This document shows positions 26,301-36,386 of a DNA stretch of 64,000 nucleotides, piece by piece. The DNA comes from Mugil cephalus. Its lineage: Eukaryota; Chordata; Actinopteri; Mugiliformes; Mugilidae. Position numbers and translations under genes: made by a program. Position 1 is the first letter of the stretch. Every line of letters starts with the position of its first letter. The notes beneath the pieces were generated by a model that worked only from the letters and a program-made list of their open reading frames with translations, was not told the origin of the DNA and made no database searches. Location: positions 12,997,001-13,061,000 of the forward strand of contig NC_061771.1 in the NCBI RefSeq assembly GCF_022458985.1. Reading direction: 5' to 3'.

Positions 26301-29300
26301 TCATATTTTGTAGCCTGCAGTTACTTCATCTGTTCTCTTGATTACAGTTATTAATAATAATTACTAGTTACAGTTACAGCGACACTCACTAACTCACCTA
26401 GAGTTGACACAACAACCTGAAAATGAACTTCCTGCTACTAAATAACATTATTCATTCACTGGAATAATTTAAACCAACACATTAAGTACAAATTGAAGGA
26501 TATAGATTACCATATCAGGGATTGTAAAAACTAATACCTTCATTTCATCTGGCAGTCTTCTTATAATTGCTGCTGGACTCCAACGTACCAGCTAATAAAT
26601 AAATATACTTCCCTTTCTGTCTTTTTCTCCGTAGTTCGGGCCGGCACCACATGTTGCCCCTCCTCTCGTCCCTGTCCTCTCTGGTGCTGTACCTCCGTCG
26701 GCTGCAGCACTCTGCCTTCTTGTCCCTGTCTCGGCAGCTGCAGTCAGCTGAGGCCTGGCGGCTCCTCTGCCACTCCAGCCTGGCGCTCCTCATCCTGTAC
26801 AACCGGAGACGCGAGTGTGAGGTCTCCAAGCTCTCTATCGCAGAGTATCGTGCTCGCATTACTCCCCAGTGCCCCGTTCCCGTCCCGCCCGGTGCTCCTC
26901 CGGCCCTCACACCGCTGGAGGCCTCCCTTTCCCCCTTTGAGCGCCTGGTGCTTCCCCACCTCCCCAGAGTTGGGGTCCAGGGGAAACGTGGGCGCGTCCA
27001 GCCCCTCATCCTCCCCCCTCACTGTGAGCCCTGCCTGGAGCTTCTCCTGCAGACGCGGCAGGATGTTGGAGTCGACCCCACAAACCCATACGTCTTCGCC
27101 CGACCCTACCACTCTCCCGCCACTCCGCTGCGTGGCACTGACCTCCTCCGCAGCCTGGCCCGCTCCAGCGGAACCCGCAACCCCCGCGCCCTGACCCAGA
27201 CCAGGGTTCGCCGCCAGGTGGCGATCCTCACCCAGCTGCTGCTTCTAGGAGAAGGGGAGGAGCCCGGACAGCCGGGGGGCAGCGCTGTGGAGAGACTGGA
27301 GCACTTCCTGGAGCGGGAGTACCACGTGACTCAGAACTGCGCCGGAATCGGCCAAGACCCAGGGCTGATGGGCAGAGTGGGCCGGGTGGTGCTGTGTGGA
27401 GAGAGGGATGGAGTGCTGTTCAGGGGAATGAGCCTGAACCACATCTGTCTGGAACTGGACGGTGAGACTGATGGATGGCTGGATGAATGGGAGTGGGGCT
27501 GGTGTCTTCATCTCTTCTACTTACATCCTTTCATTCTGTCTGGACTGAGATCCCTCTAAAGATTTTTGTGGATGGTTGTGTGCGATCGGAGTTTGATTGT
27601 TTACACAGAGATTTGTAACGAATTAAACTAATACGGTCCTGCTTTTTCTTTTCTCCTTCTCCCCCATCCCCCCCTCTAGTTATGTCAGGCAACTCTGCAG
27701 ACTCGTACTCGGAGGCAGAGTCTGAAGGGGACCATGTGAAGGAGAAGGTCGAGGTGTCCTCCCCTGCTCCTGCTCTGAACCCAACACCTACCCTGCTGTA
27801 TGTCAGGAAGGGCAAGAACAACGGGCGGGTGGGGCGACCCAAGAAGCTCAAGAACATCCAGCCGCCCCCTCCACCTCCTCCACCACCCCCACCTCCGCCC
27901 GCAAACCGCAGGAGAGGCTCAGGTCAGCCTAAATCAGGTTTGTTTATGTGTCGCACGTGAGGGTATTTGCACAGTTTAATGAAACGCTAAAGATTGTGCA
28001 GATAAGATTATCACAGCAACCTGTGTCCCCAACGTTTTTTCAAGAAAGACAGGAGAAAAAAAATGCAAGTTTCAGGCAGTCTGTCTTTAGAGGTGAATCA
28101 CGATATGCAGGTACATGTTTATCCCAGTAGGACGGTTCCCAGATTGAGTCAAAGGACGTGTGCACTGCTGAGAGCACATAGAACTAAAATCATCTCCTAC
28201 GAGTCAGAACATTTGCATTTGAAGTGGAAGGAAAGATCTTCTGTTCCTACATCGTCAAGATTATCTGCTTTTAATAAAGAGAAGTGGCTTATAACAAGAG
28301 ACGTATTTATATACAGTGAATTTAAGTTCAGATCTGTTGTGAGTGTTGTCAGATTTCTAAAACATTAAGGGATGAATCCATTATATGACATGAAGTGTAG
28401 TGACTTTGTCGTGGACTGAAATCAATAAAAGTCCAACTGGAGGCAGAGTCACTGGTGGCCACTGAGTACAAAGCATAATTTAAATGCCAATATTCAACAT
28501 AGTTTGTTAACTGAACTTAAGAGCTACACTTAGGACAAAATAGTGATGCAGATTGATTGGCTATTATTTTCAGCATAGAAGTGTGGGGACATTTTAAAGT
28601 GATTCAGCTCTAGAGAACTGTGGGGTTTTTTAGGCAGTGCCCAGAAATAAAAGAGCCACTGAATTTGGAGTTAATTGCTCACATGTAAAGAGTGAACTCA
28701 ACAGGCTGAAGCACTTTTACGCTTTTCTGAAATCTAAAAAGGACAAAAACACACACACAACACTGTGACTAACTTTGCCAAAAAGACTTCACAATGTGTG
28801 GCCGACCCATTCTTTTCAAAGCCAAAAAATAGATTTTTTTATAAATTCCTACTCTTTGGTCTTGTTCCTGGTTTCCTTTCTCTCTAGTGTGCTGAATTAG
28901 CATCACTTCTCAGAGAAATATAAGTATAAGTAAGTATAGTTGATAAAGAAAGTTTTAATTTCTTTCAACTTAACTACATACTTCAATTCCACTGTGTTGA
29001 CAATACATTTACAGTGACTTTTATTATTCAGTTTGGGAAGAGAAGAGCAGGAAAAGAAGTGAAAGTTTTATTATGTCAGAGTCCTAGTGTATGACTAATG
29101 CTGTCCCAAGTTTTATTCTTCCTCCTGTGATTTTAAGAGTGTGATGGTCAGTGGGAGATCCGCTGGAGGTTTCTCACTATCCCCGTGATTCAGAGAGGCT
29201 GTTATTAAAACACAAAACATTGTGTATTCATCTGCTCCGTTGTAGGAAAGCGAGGCGTCCTGAAGCGGCCCTGGTCGGAGGCGGAGCGCGCTGCGGTCGA

Positions 29301-29499
29301 GGAGCACCTGACCCAGAACATTAACGAGCTTCGCGTCCCGGCCAAGGCCGACTGTGAGCGCTGCCTGCAGCAGTGCCCTCTGCTGGTCAGCAACCAGCGC
29401 GACTGGCGAGCCATCAAGTTCTACTGCCACAACCGCATCCAGCTGCTGAAGAAAAATCAGCGACGAGAAAGTGCACCTCAGCCCCTCACTGTGTGCTGA
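12961..29499 (+). CDS. Nine-exon gene: SET-like tail, CCHH finger, Crypton-like tyrosine recombinase domain, AT-hook, Myb-like C-terminus
   Basis: Exons: 12961-13058, 19933-20027, 20355-20436, 21495-21864, 23095-23169, 25127-26268, 26635-27461, 27680-27922 and 29246-29499. They total 3186 nt (1061 aa plus stop), every intron is GT...AG, and phases match at all eight joins. Order: short basic N-terminus; Ala/Pro/Ser-rich linker (about 100-172); SET-like tail (175-215); QRH-rich and strongly basic region; CCHH finger (C399, C402, H412, H416); acidic Glu runs (to about 620); recombinase-like domain (about 625-897); AT-hook GRVGRPKK (945-952); 13 prolines (958-970); Myb-like KRPW domain (about 980-1045). 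The recombinase plus KRPW pair recalls a teleost family of uncharacterised proteins, known to me from memory. A nuclear DNA- or chromatin-binding role is inference. I recognise no gene symbol. Confidence 0.85.
13059..19932 (+). other. Intron 1 (6.9 kb)
   Basis: Contains the TG-rich array (13648-16552), a (CA)n tract at about 18110-18135 and CpG-rich alternating purine-pyrimidine sequence near 13365-13395. Unique sequence follows at 16560-18100. A GA-rich block ending in a good donor (AAG|GTGAGA at 16652-16657) could be an unused or alternative 5' exon. The ORF at 18887-19147 (+) has no family I can name. Confidence 0.6.
13648..16552. repeat. TG-rich compound microsatellite array (about 2.9 kb) in intron 1
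   Basis: Dozens of (TG)n runs are separated by 20-60 bp of GA-rich or mixed spacer such as GAGAGAGAAAG and GGGAGGGG. This is the same compositional class as 3712-5182, including the recurring TGTGCACATG word near 16470. Long open frames on either strand are low-complexity artefacts (His-Thr or Cys-Val). Confidence 0.95.
19933..20027 (+). CDS. Coding exon 2
   Basis: The acceptor is TTTTCTGCAG. It encodes RGCGRKRKGTPVKVF and a short acidic stretch ending SFSPG. The basic CGRKRK patch is a candidate nuclear-localisation element. The donor is CCCAG|GTGTGT and the exon ends in phase 1. Confidence 0.75.
20277..20322 (+). repeat. (TG)n tract just upstream of the exon 3 acceptor
   Basis: An imperfect TG run ends about 32 nt before the exon 3 acceptor (AG at 20353-20354), inside the 327-nt intron 2. 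Confidence 0.9.
20355..20436 (+). CDS. Coding exon 3 (82 nt)
   Basis: The acceptor is CCTCTCAG and the donor is TG|GTGAGT. It encodes DRKEAGENKRPSLDGPFY and NTQPAPHI. It enters in phase 1 and leaves in phase 2, so skipping it would break the frame. Confidence 0.75.
21000..21447 (-). mobile_element. Internally deleted Tc1-like transposon in intron 3
   Basis: The ends are related inverted repeats: ATACACCAATAAGGTGAAAC at the left, and ATACACCGATCAGCCACAAC when the right end is read in reverse. Both lie at TA dinucleotides. Internal sequence (for example GGTGTCCTGTGGTGTCTGG and CATCCCACAGATACTTGAT) matches, from memory, the antisense of a common fish Tc1-family transposase 3' region. Most of the transposase is missing. 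Confidence 0.75.
21495..21864 (+). CDS. Coding exon 4, Ala/Pro/Ser-rich linker and SET-like tail
   Basis: The acceptor is CACCTGCCAG. The first T completes a Cys codon from exon 3. About 75 codons of Ala, Pro, Ser and Thr lead into CRIREVNCGSQVRLVVIAIR and then KGEEITVDYSLTEWGENL. The GEEITVDY string matches the last conserved strand of SET methyltransferase domains, but the NHxxxPN motif and the rest of the fold are absent. It is therefore a remnant or mimic and not an enzyme. The donor is CCTG|GTCAGT in phase 0. Confidence 0.8.
22320..22372 (-). repeat. Antisense LINE 3' tail fragment in intron 4
   Basis: AATCAGAATCAGGATACTTT, then ATTAATCCTTCGTGGAAATT, is the antisense of the 3' end common to fish non-LTR retrotransposons (AATAAAGTA preceded by a GGGATT-type box). 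It resembles 39053-39085. Confidence 0.5.
23095..23169 (+). CDS. Coding exon 5 (75 nt)
   Basis: The acceptor is TTTTCCCCACAG and the donor is AAAAAG|GTAAAA. It encodes GFRGTVSPAQHECNSDTENN and NSIKK, in phase 0 at both ends. A short in-frame exon like this could be skipped without a frameshift. Confidence 0.75.
23170..25126 (+). other. Intron 5
   Basis: About 2 kb of AT-rich sequence. No exon, RNA gene or recognisable element was seen. The ORFs in it are short and unrelated to known proteins. Confidence 0.5.
25127..26268 (+). CDS. Coding exon 6, basic region, CCHH finger and acidic tail
   Basis: The acceptor is CGCTTCCAG. In order it encodes a Gln/His-rich stretch (QQQRHQQQRHQQQ), an acidic DSDVGDEDN patch, a strong basic signal (RRRKKRRGTPSKKK), Ser/Pro-rich sequence, then TCEYCGRHFRSLGRHLDKHH. 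The latter is a C-x2-C-x9-H-x3-H arrangement, shorter than a classical C2H2 finger. The end is dominated by Glu/Asp runs. The donor is CTGAG|GTAACC in phase 2. The base pattern (GAGGAG repeats) makes the acidic tail prone to length change. Confidence 0.85.
26635..27461 (+). CDS. Coding exon 7, Crypton-like tyrosine recombinase domain
   Basis: The acceptor is TTCTCCGTAG. YNRRRECEVSKLSI (R678-R680) fits recombinase box I, GKRGRVQPLILPP fits the beta-hairpin region, and TRVRRQVAILTQLLLL (R811 and R813) fits the box II arginine helix. Where family members, from memory, read LGHDIR...REYY, this protein reads FLEREYHVTQNCAG. The LGH histidine is gone and the nucleophilic tyrosine is either lost or shifted (Y850). 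It ends RGMSLNHICLELD. The donor is GACG|GTGAGA in phase 1. Likely a DNA-binding fold without strand-transfer activity. Confidence 0.8.
27680..27922 (+). CDS. Coding exon 8, AT-hook and polyproline
   Basis: The acceptor is CCCCTCTAG. It encodes an acidic Ser-rich start, then NNGRVGRPKKLKN (AT-hook core GRP), then 13 prolines and NRRRGS. Two donors in the same phase exist: TCAG|GTCAGC at 27922 and TCAG|GTTTGT at 27937. The second adds five codons (GQPKS). Confidence 0.75.
27938..29245 (+). other. Intron 8
   Basis: AT-rich, about 1.3 kb, ending TCTGCTCCGTTGTAG. Nothing else was recognised. Confidence 0.6.
29246..29499 (+). CDS. Coding exon 9, Myb-like C-terminal domain and stop
   Basis: Encodes KRGVLKRPWSEAERAAVEEH, and further on ends FYCHNRIQLLKKNQRR and a short tail ending TVC, then TGA at 29497-29499. 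The KRPWSE...C..C...WR.IKFY.HNRI pattern is Myb/SANT-like. As I recall, it closes many teleost proteins that carry the same recombinase domain. Confidence 0.85.
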
Positions 29500-30520
29500 G
29501 AGAGACGGGGGGGGGACGTAGGGCCAGAGCAGAGTCTCAAATGGTACCCGCTGCCCATGAAATGCACTAATTTTGAGAGGACGGTCCTAAATTTCTCTCC
29601 ACTCTCTCTGGAGGTGTGGCTGGATTTTTGACATGGCTTTAATTTGACCCATGATGGCATTTTATTTTGAGCCATACAAGAACAGAACATTTCAACTAAC
29701 ATTCTTTTGCTGCTCTATTTTAAGGTCTTAAAATTGCACCCGTTTGTGGTGCCAGTGTTTGACGGTTGCAGGTCTTGTCAAAAATAGTGTTCTTTAGACG
29801 GGTGCCGTTTGAGACATGCCTCGAGGGACTTTAGAGGAATGACACGGGCTGCAGCCTGTGTCACGTTGTACATGGACATTTATTTCCTTCCACAGTGGAT
29901 ACACTAAACCCAACATGTAAACAATGGAGGCAACTTATCTCTACAGTGTTGTTATATGGACGTTGTGAAGTAGCATTAGTGTTTTATGCACTTGGAGACG
30001 TTAATAGGACAAATGACCCGTGCTTGGGTCACAGTTTCCTTCATAGCAGCTTTATAATTAGAGTAGGCCTAACTACTGCTAACCACGAGAGGAATAGCCT
30101 GATCTTTCCTCAAACAAGCTAGTTCTACTTTTCATATGACTGTGCAATCCTGACTATAGTTTCCAGATATCTGGACCTTAATTTACATGTGAGGTACAAA
30201 ATATGATGAATGAGTTACACTTCTGCATTTACTATGAAGTTGTTTTTTTTTTTGTTGTTTTTTTTTTAAATTGAATGACATAATTGCGTTATGGAGATCA
30301 TTTTTGGAGATTTCGGTTTTATGTCGGACAATGGCCACTGAATGTTGTAAGGTTACTTTTGGATCCCTTAAGTGTTTGTTAAATCTCCAGCTGCAAATCT
30401 GTTGTCAAGTCTGTTCTCCAATTAACAGAAACACTCAACATCTGCAGTGTGTTCATGTTTCCTTTTGTTTCTGCCTGTTGCACACTTGCTATTAAAAGTG
30501 GTAAAAAGAAAAGGGTGCTA
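29500..30520 (+). other. Probable 3' UTR of the recombinase-derived gene
   Basis: Follows the stop codon. A possible variant poly(A) signal ATTAAA is at 30491-30496. No canonical AATAAA was noted nearby, so the true end is uncertain. Confidence 0.35.
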
Positions 30521-32549
30521 CGGGCCAATGAGCTGGATATCACTTTATTTGTGCAGAGATTTGTCTAAGGTTACTTAAACAGTGGCCATTTGTTACAGGA
30601 GAGATTGTTCTGTGGCGCCACTTTTTGTTGCATTGTCTGTGTTGTCTTTTCCAATGGCAAGAGCTCCTCGTGTCTTTTACCCAGCCACACTACACAGTTT
30701 GCAGCTCAACCAGATTTGCGGTTTCCCTCCGGTGTTGCTGGAAATCTGCATCTATCGGCTTAAAAAGAAAACCTCTGTGAAACCTCAAGGCAGATACTTG
30801 AAGTTATTTAAACCTTTTACAGAGTCTTTATGTTCTCTCTTGCTCTAGCCTTGCCAGTTACATTGTACATAACAAATCTATTATCATTATGCTAACTGGT
30901 TGTTTGTGCTAGACAATATGTAGCTTTCTCCATTTATGAGTTGTTGCTATCTGTACATAGGCCAGTTTTGTAAATACTCCTCAGAGAAGCGAAGAAAAAA
31001 CACAATGTATGACACGCCTTAGTTATTGTGTTCTGTTTTTTCTTTTTTATAAGTCTTATAAAAACTTAACGTTCTGTTTTGTGTCCTGTGATCATTTATT
31101 TCTTTGTAACTTTTAATGTTACTTCATGTCAGAAATTATTGGCGTAATATGTAAAACCAGCAGTGCACTGTTGAAGACACTAGATGGAGGTGTTGCTTCA
31201 TAAACCACAACAGGCCGCAGGCAACAATAGATTATACCAGCTGCTCTTATTATACAGTTCAGTGAGGACAGATCATCTGGAAACAACGTGCAAAATTGTG
31301 TTAAGTAACAAGAGCTTGAGATGAAATATTTCGCCATCAGACGAGAAGGGACTCAACCAGGGGAGAGGAGGCTCAGATGAAGTATCTTTATTTTTTAACA
31401 TTTGAATAACAACCATCAAACAGCAACAATCTCAAATGAGAAGAAAACAACAACCAAAAAAAGGAAAGCATGGTCACAGTTCATTTCTATGTGGTGTCCA
31501 GGCATGCTAAACCATGCCATGATGGTGTCAGTTCCCATGTCCTCCGAAAGATGTCCCCCTTATTTTTTAAGGTGTATGTGCGTTGTTCCAAGTTTCATTT
31601 GTTTAAACAAAGTCAATGATGGGTGTTTGTTGATTCCAGCTGAGTAGGATGCATTTCTTTGCTGTGTAGGATTTTATGTTGATCCTCTTCCTGCATGTGT
31701 GTGGCATCCAGTGTCTCCTGCATTTCTGTACCAAAGAGGTAACGTATTGATGTATTGTCCACTTCATTTATCCCATGCAGGCAATTCAGTTTACAGCTCC
31801 CAGCACAATAAACCAATCATTAAAGCAGTCATTCATTAGACATATAACTCTGACACTCAGCTCTGAGTAATAAGTTGAATTAATGGTTTCCCAGGAGCGA
31901 TCTTGTGCATGTGAAAATATGCAAAAATAAGTATTTAAACAAGGAAAAGGATGAATAATGAAGCGACAAAGCACAACCCACTCGTGTGGTTTCCACAACC
32001 TTGATAGTCAGATCAGGCGCCGCCTTCCATAACCCAAAAACATACAAAATGAACCGTGTGTATGCTTTACAGGAATGACTTAGGAAACATTTTTACTTAA
32101 GCAAATTGGGGTTAAGTCCATATTGTGTATGAGTTTATGATTTTGCTCAATTATTTTATTACAGGACAATGAGGAAAAAACATTGACATAAATTATCTGA
32201 CTGGTCCTCGTCAGAAACACGCCCCACGTCGCCTTGCCATATGCTCTTAAGTGAGGTCAAGGAAGAGCTAACAAAGCACTATAAATATTTTGCCAAGCTC
32301 AGAGAGTGTTGTTGATCATGTAGGTTCTTGTTACCTGATGTAGTGCACTTATATTGATAATGAATGATAGTTAGGCCGTGGAAGAAGTGGACAGAGCTCT
32401 TCTTCTACATCAATCCGCTGAGCACTCTTACATTTTGTTGCACCCAGCTAATCAGACTCTTTGTTGGGGCAGCACAATAGTACATCTGTAAAATGGATAG
32501 TGCCAGCCAGGAATAAGGAATAGCGGAGGGAATAGTGAAATGGGAGGCC
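30521..32549. other. Intergenic, nothing recognised
   Basis: AT-rich DNA with short ORFs of no recognisable family. The 3' UTR above may extend into the first part. Confidence 0.4.
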
Positions 32550-32686
32550 AACACTCACTGATGCACGTGGGGAGCAAACACTGTCCAGTGTGGTCCAATA
32601 GCCACAGACCAGTCAGGGTGTCCATGATGACCCTTGTTCACCAAAGAAAGCACCAGAAAATAGCCACACAAGCATCAGAACTGGAC
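32550..32686 (+). pseudogene. Tc1-like transposase remnant, 5' part
   Basis: CACTGATGCACGTGGGGAGC, and later AGACCAGTCAGGGTG and AGCATCAGAACTGGAC, match from memory the middle of a fish Tc1-family transposase gene. The continuation of the same gene resumes at 33157 after about 470 bp of unrelated sequence. Confidence 0.65.
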
Positions 32687-33156
32687 ATTTTTACATATTT
32701 ATTTTTACTTCTCTCATATGTGCTGTCTGCATTTGGTGACGTGACCTTTTAGCCCACATGATCAGTTCATAATCAAAACAAGTTCACAGAAGTCAAAATA
32801 TGTTCAACATAAGTTCAGTACAAGTCCACTATAAACACACCATGAGTTCATTAAAAGTTCACAATAAGTGTAACTCTGTGTTAAAGTTTGTAGGTACAAG
32901 CCGCTGACATTTCCTGTTGTGCATTTCGAGCTTTTCGAACACTTTTCCCTGACCTTCTCGTCTTCTTCCGTGCAAAATAAGATGTAAGTGGATAGAAAAT
33001 ACTTTTCCACTGGCTCCACATGTAACAGCACGCAACCAGAGTGAATGTGAAGTATAAAACATGTTTTCACCACACGTTCGCTCACAGCTGTGCGTGTCTC
33101 CTTCTCCCGTGGAATATTTGTAAATGAACCAAATGAACTGTGCCTGAATCATTTCT
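32687..33156. other. About 470-bp insertion splitting the Tc1-like remnant
   Basis: Not Tc1-like. It begins with several AAGTTCA-type words spaced 15-25 bp apart (about 32764-32865). No terminal repeat or coding signal was recognised. Confidence 0.4.
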
Positions 33157-33670
33157 AACAGTGGCAACAGAAGGAGGTGGTCTAATCTGATGAATCACAT
33201 TTTCTTTTCACATTTCACATGGATGGCCGGGTGCGTGTCCATGAATTGTCTGGGGAACACATGTCAGTGTAAGGATGCAGTATGAGAAGAAGGCAAGCCG
33301 GGGGAGGCAGTGTGATGCTTTGGGCAATGTTCATGGGCAATGGCATCCATGTGCATGTCACTGACCATGTACATCATCATCAGGTATTACTTGATGGCTG
33401 TGGCCTCTTTCAGCAGAATAATGCACCACAAAGAAATAATGGTTCAGGAATGGTTTGAATGAGTTTGAAGTGTTGACCTCCAAATTCTCCAAATCTCAGT
33501 TCATTCCAGCATCTGTGGGATGTGCTGGATAATCAACTTAGAGGATTTCAAGGATCTGCTGCAAACATTTCAGTGCCAAATACACCAGCACACCTTCAGG
33601 GGTCTCGTGGAGCCTCGAAGGGTCAGGGCATATTAGGAAGGTGGTCATAATGTTATGCCTGATCAGTGTA
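33157..33670 (+). pseudogene. Tc1-like transposase remnant, 3' part with right inverted repeat
   Basis: The translation gives SDESHFLFTFHMDGRVRVHE (the second DDE-type motif, DES), then GGGSVMLWAMF, with stops and frameshifts. It ends with GGTCATAATGTTATGCCTG and ATCAGTGTA, the typical terminal repeat of this fish Tc1 family. It is dead: the frame is broken in several places. Confidence 0.8.
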
Positions 33671-34719
33671 TATGTGCATGTACATGAATGGTTGTTTCCA
33701 TTTTAAGTGACACTTTTGTTTTTAACTTCATACATCATTTAAAATAGAACTTTTCCTGATGACCCTGTCACGAGCTGAAAATCATCGGTCTAATAAAGTT
33801 GTTCCATTTACTACAAGTGCTGCTGGAGCAGTGACCTCACTACTCAATTCAAAAGACTCAGTGCTCCCAGTATTCTGCCACATGAATAAATGAAACCACT
33901 GCCAGTAATTACAGCCCTGATGGCTCAGTAAGGTGTTGCCAAAACAACTACGATGATATTTTCAAGCCACTTGAGATAAAAATCTAATGCAAATGAAAAA
34001 GATATAACACTGACACCTGGACTAGAAAAGCAGCCAAACCAAAGAGCATCATTTGGGTTGTTAGTCCTGCAGTTTTCACTGATGATAAACTGGCTGCTAA
34101 AAGCAGTTTTCATCACTATAATCATCCTTATGGTTTGAGGTCTTCCATTTTCTCTGAGCTTCATAAATGTTACATGTAGCACTTTTTATAGCCAGCTCTC
34201 CACTGGCATCACGCTACATCTCTGCATAAATTAATATTACCTGACACTAAATGTGAGCCACAACACCAGGGTTCGGTGCCCGGATTCCAGTTGTTTCTTT
34301 GTAATGCAGCGTCCCATTTACTTCTCTTTTCTTTGGCAGTCGGCATATCTGTAAAAATATACCTCTGGCTGCTTTTCAAATCTGTTGGTACAGTCAATCG
34401 CAAAACAGCTCTTCACCTTTTATTTTAAAATTAAACCTATGATTCAAACTAATGCTGCTAATTTCCATGTTCAATTGTCACTTTTTTGTCACTCAGTGGC
34501 TGTAACCACGGAGACTTTGCTAGCTGTGGCGTCACGTGCATACCCTCTATTCATAATAAAACATTAATCACTTTGGCAACAACAACAAGGACAGTAGAGA
34601 TTCCTGACGTCATCGAACAGGTTGTTGTTTTCCCCTTTGCCCTGAAGATGATACTAAAGAGGGAACTTGAACAATCATCTCAGTCGTGTCAGAACAATGC
34701 ATCATGCACAACACTCTGT
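33671..34719. other. Intergenic, nothing recognised
   Basis: No coding signal recognised. LINE sequence may begin within the last 80 bp. Confidence 0.4.
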
Positions 34720-35795
34720 GAGCCTGGCATCCTACTTTTCAAAGGACTCAACAAATACAACATCCGATAAAACTGCTATGCAGACGACACACAATTTTAC
34801 GTACCATTTACACCAGACTGTGTCACTTCAAAACCTCTTTGATTGTCTTAATGAAATCAAATATTGGATGGCAGGAAACCTTTAGTTAAATGATGACAAG
34901 ACTGAGGTAATTATACTGGCGCTGTCAGTAATTTAAAGTGTCTACAAAATCTGTCTGAATTTTAACAGGCAAGTCAATTGTGTTGTGAAAGGAACTTTTT
35001 GTCAATTATCACCAAATTGAAGCCGTTCTCATCTCTGAAGGATCTGGAAACAGTTATCCACGCTCTTATAACCTCCCAGCTTGATTGCCGCAGCCCCTTG
35101 TATACAGGACTGAAATTACTGCTAAATGCAGCTGTGAGATTGCTCACTGGCACAAAGAAGCATCACCGCATCACCCCTGTTCTGGCCCAACTGTACTGGC
35201 TCCCTGTGAAGATTTTAAAATGTACTATTTGCTTTTAAAGCCCTAAATGGTTTAGCTCCACGATACAGCCCCCGACAGGCTAATTACCCACTCTGTCCCA
35301 AGGTCATCCTCACAACAACTCCTCTCAGTCCCTAACTCCCATCTCTAATCTAAAGCTGACCAAGCTTTCTCAGTTGCCGCTCCAAAGCTCTGTAGTGGTC
35401 TTCCCTCCCACATTTAGTCCTGTCCCACTATCGACTGTTTTAAATCTCATTTAAAGTGTTGCCTCTTTTCTCTTACTTTTAGTTCGGTCTGAGGTTGCCC
35501 TATGGCTAGCTCTGCCCGGTCCACTCTAAACGGATTTTTATTGTTCTCCTAATGTATTTTACCCACTCTCTTATCGCACTTTTGTTTTATTATTTTATTG
35601 TTGCTTTGTGTTGGTTTGGTTTTATCGCTTTCATTTGTGTTTCATTGTTTGTGTATTTTACTGTGCATTACTGTTCATCTGCATTACTGAGTGTTGCTTG
35701 TATGGAAGCAGAAGTTTTTATCTACTCTGACTGGAAAGCACTTTGGGGCAACTTCTGTTGTTTTCATATGTGCTTTATAAATAAAGAGACTTGAC
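34720..35795 (+). pseudogene. LINE (L2/Rex1-type) reverse transcriptase 3' half, decayed
   Basis: CYADDTQFYVP, with the catalytic YADD at 34777-34788, is followed by LNEIKYWMAGNL and then LNDDKTEVI. Further on, ALITSQLDCRSPLYTGLKLL and KHHRITPVLAQLYWLPVKI match the C-terminal region of fish L2/Rex1-like LINEs. The element ends with CTTTATAAATAAA. Stops and frameshifts are frequent. Confidence 0.8.
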
Positions 35796-36336
35796 ATTTA
35801 AAACACTTCACATAATCAAAGAAACAGCCATTTGGTTTAATTCTTCTCATGAAGTCTAAATCAGACACAAAGGACAAAGAACGTGAAGGCCAATTTAAGG
35901 TGTCATTTTAAATGTGTGGATGATTCCAGGTTTGGCTTTGAAAATTGTTGTAATTGTTGTCTGGCAACTGCAGTGCCAGACAACAGTGTATTCCTAAAAT
36001 ACGCATGAAGGCTTGTGATTGTGAGGTCTTTTAAAGCTCTTCATGCGACTCTCTTTGCAAGATCTCAGGATGCTTATCTTTATATTTACTATGTCTACAC
36101 GCCATAATGTCCAGGGTGCAGTACCGACAAAATAAAGATGAATTCTATGTTATTTAGGATCAAGGCCAGGGCAGCTATTTGCCCAGTAGTCTTACGTACC
36201 ATATATTTGTGGTTATTTGTGGTTATATTATCTGACTGACCTTTTTGCTCAGGTTCACAGGCAGGGACGCACAGAAGGGCATGTGCACAATGTTCTGTTG
36301 ACTAGCCATGATAAAAAAAAAATATATATATATTTA

Positions 36337-36386
<50 letters not shown>

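Noticed and set aside
25203..26304. Several minus-strand ORFs opposite exon 6 (Ser-rich, Gly/Arg-rich)
   Set aside because: They mirror the biased GAGGAG and Pro/Ser codons of exon 6; the plus strand carries the phased exon.
26545..27112. Minus-strand and alternative-frame ORFs opposite exon 7
   Set aside because: Shadows of the high-GC coding exon; the plus frame has recombinase-family motifs and matching splice phases.
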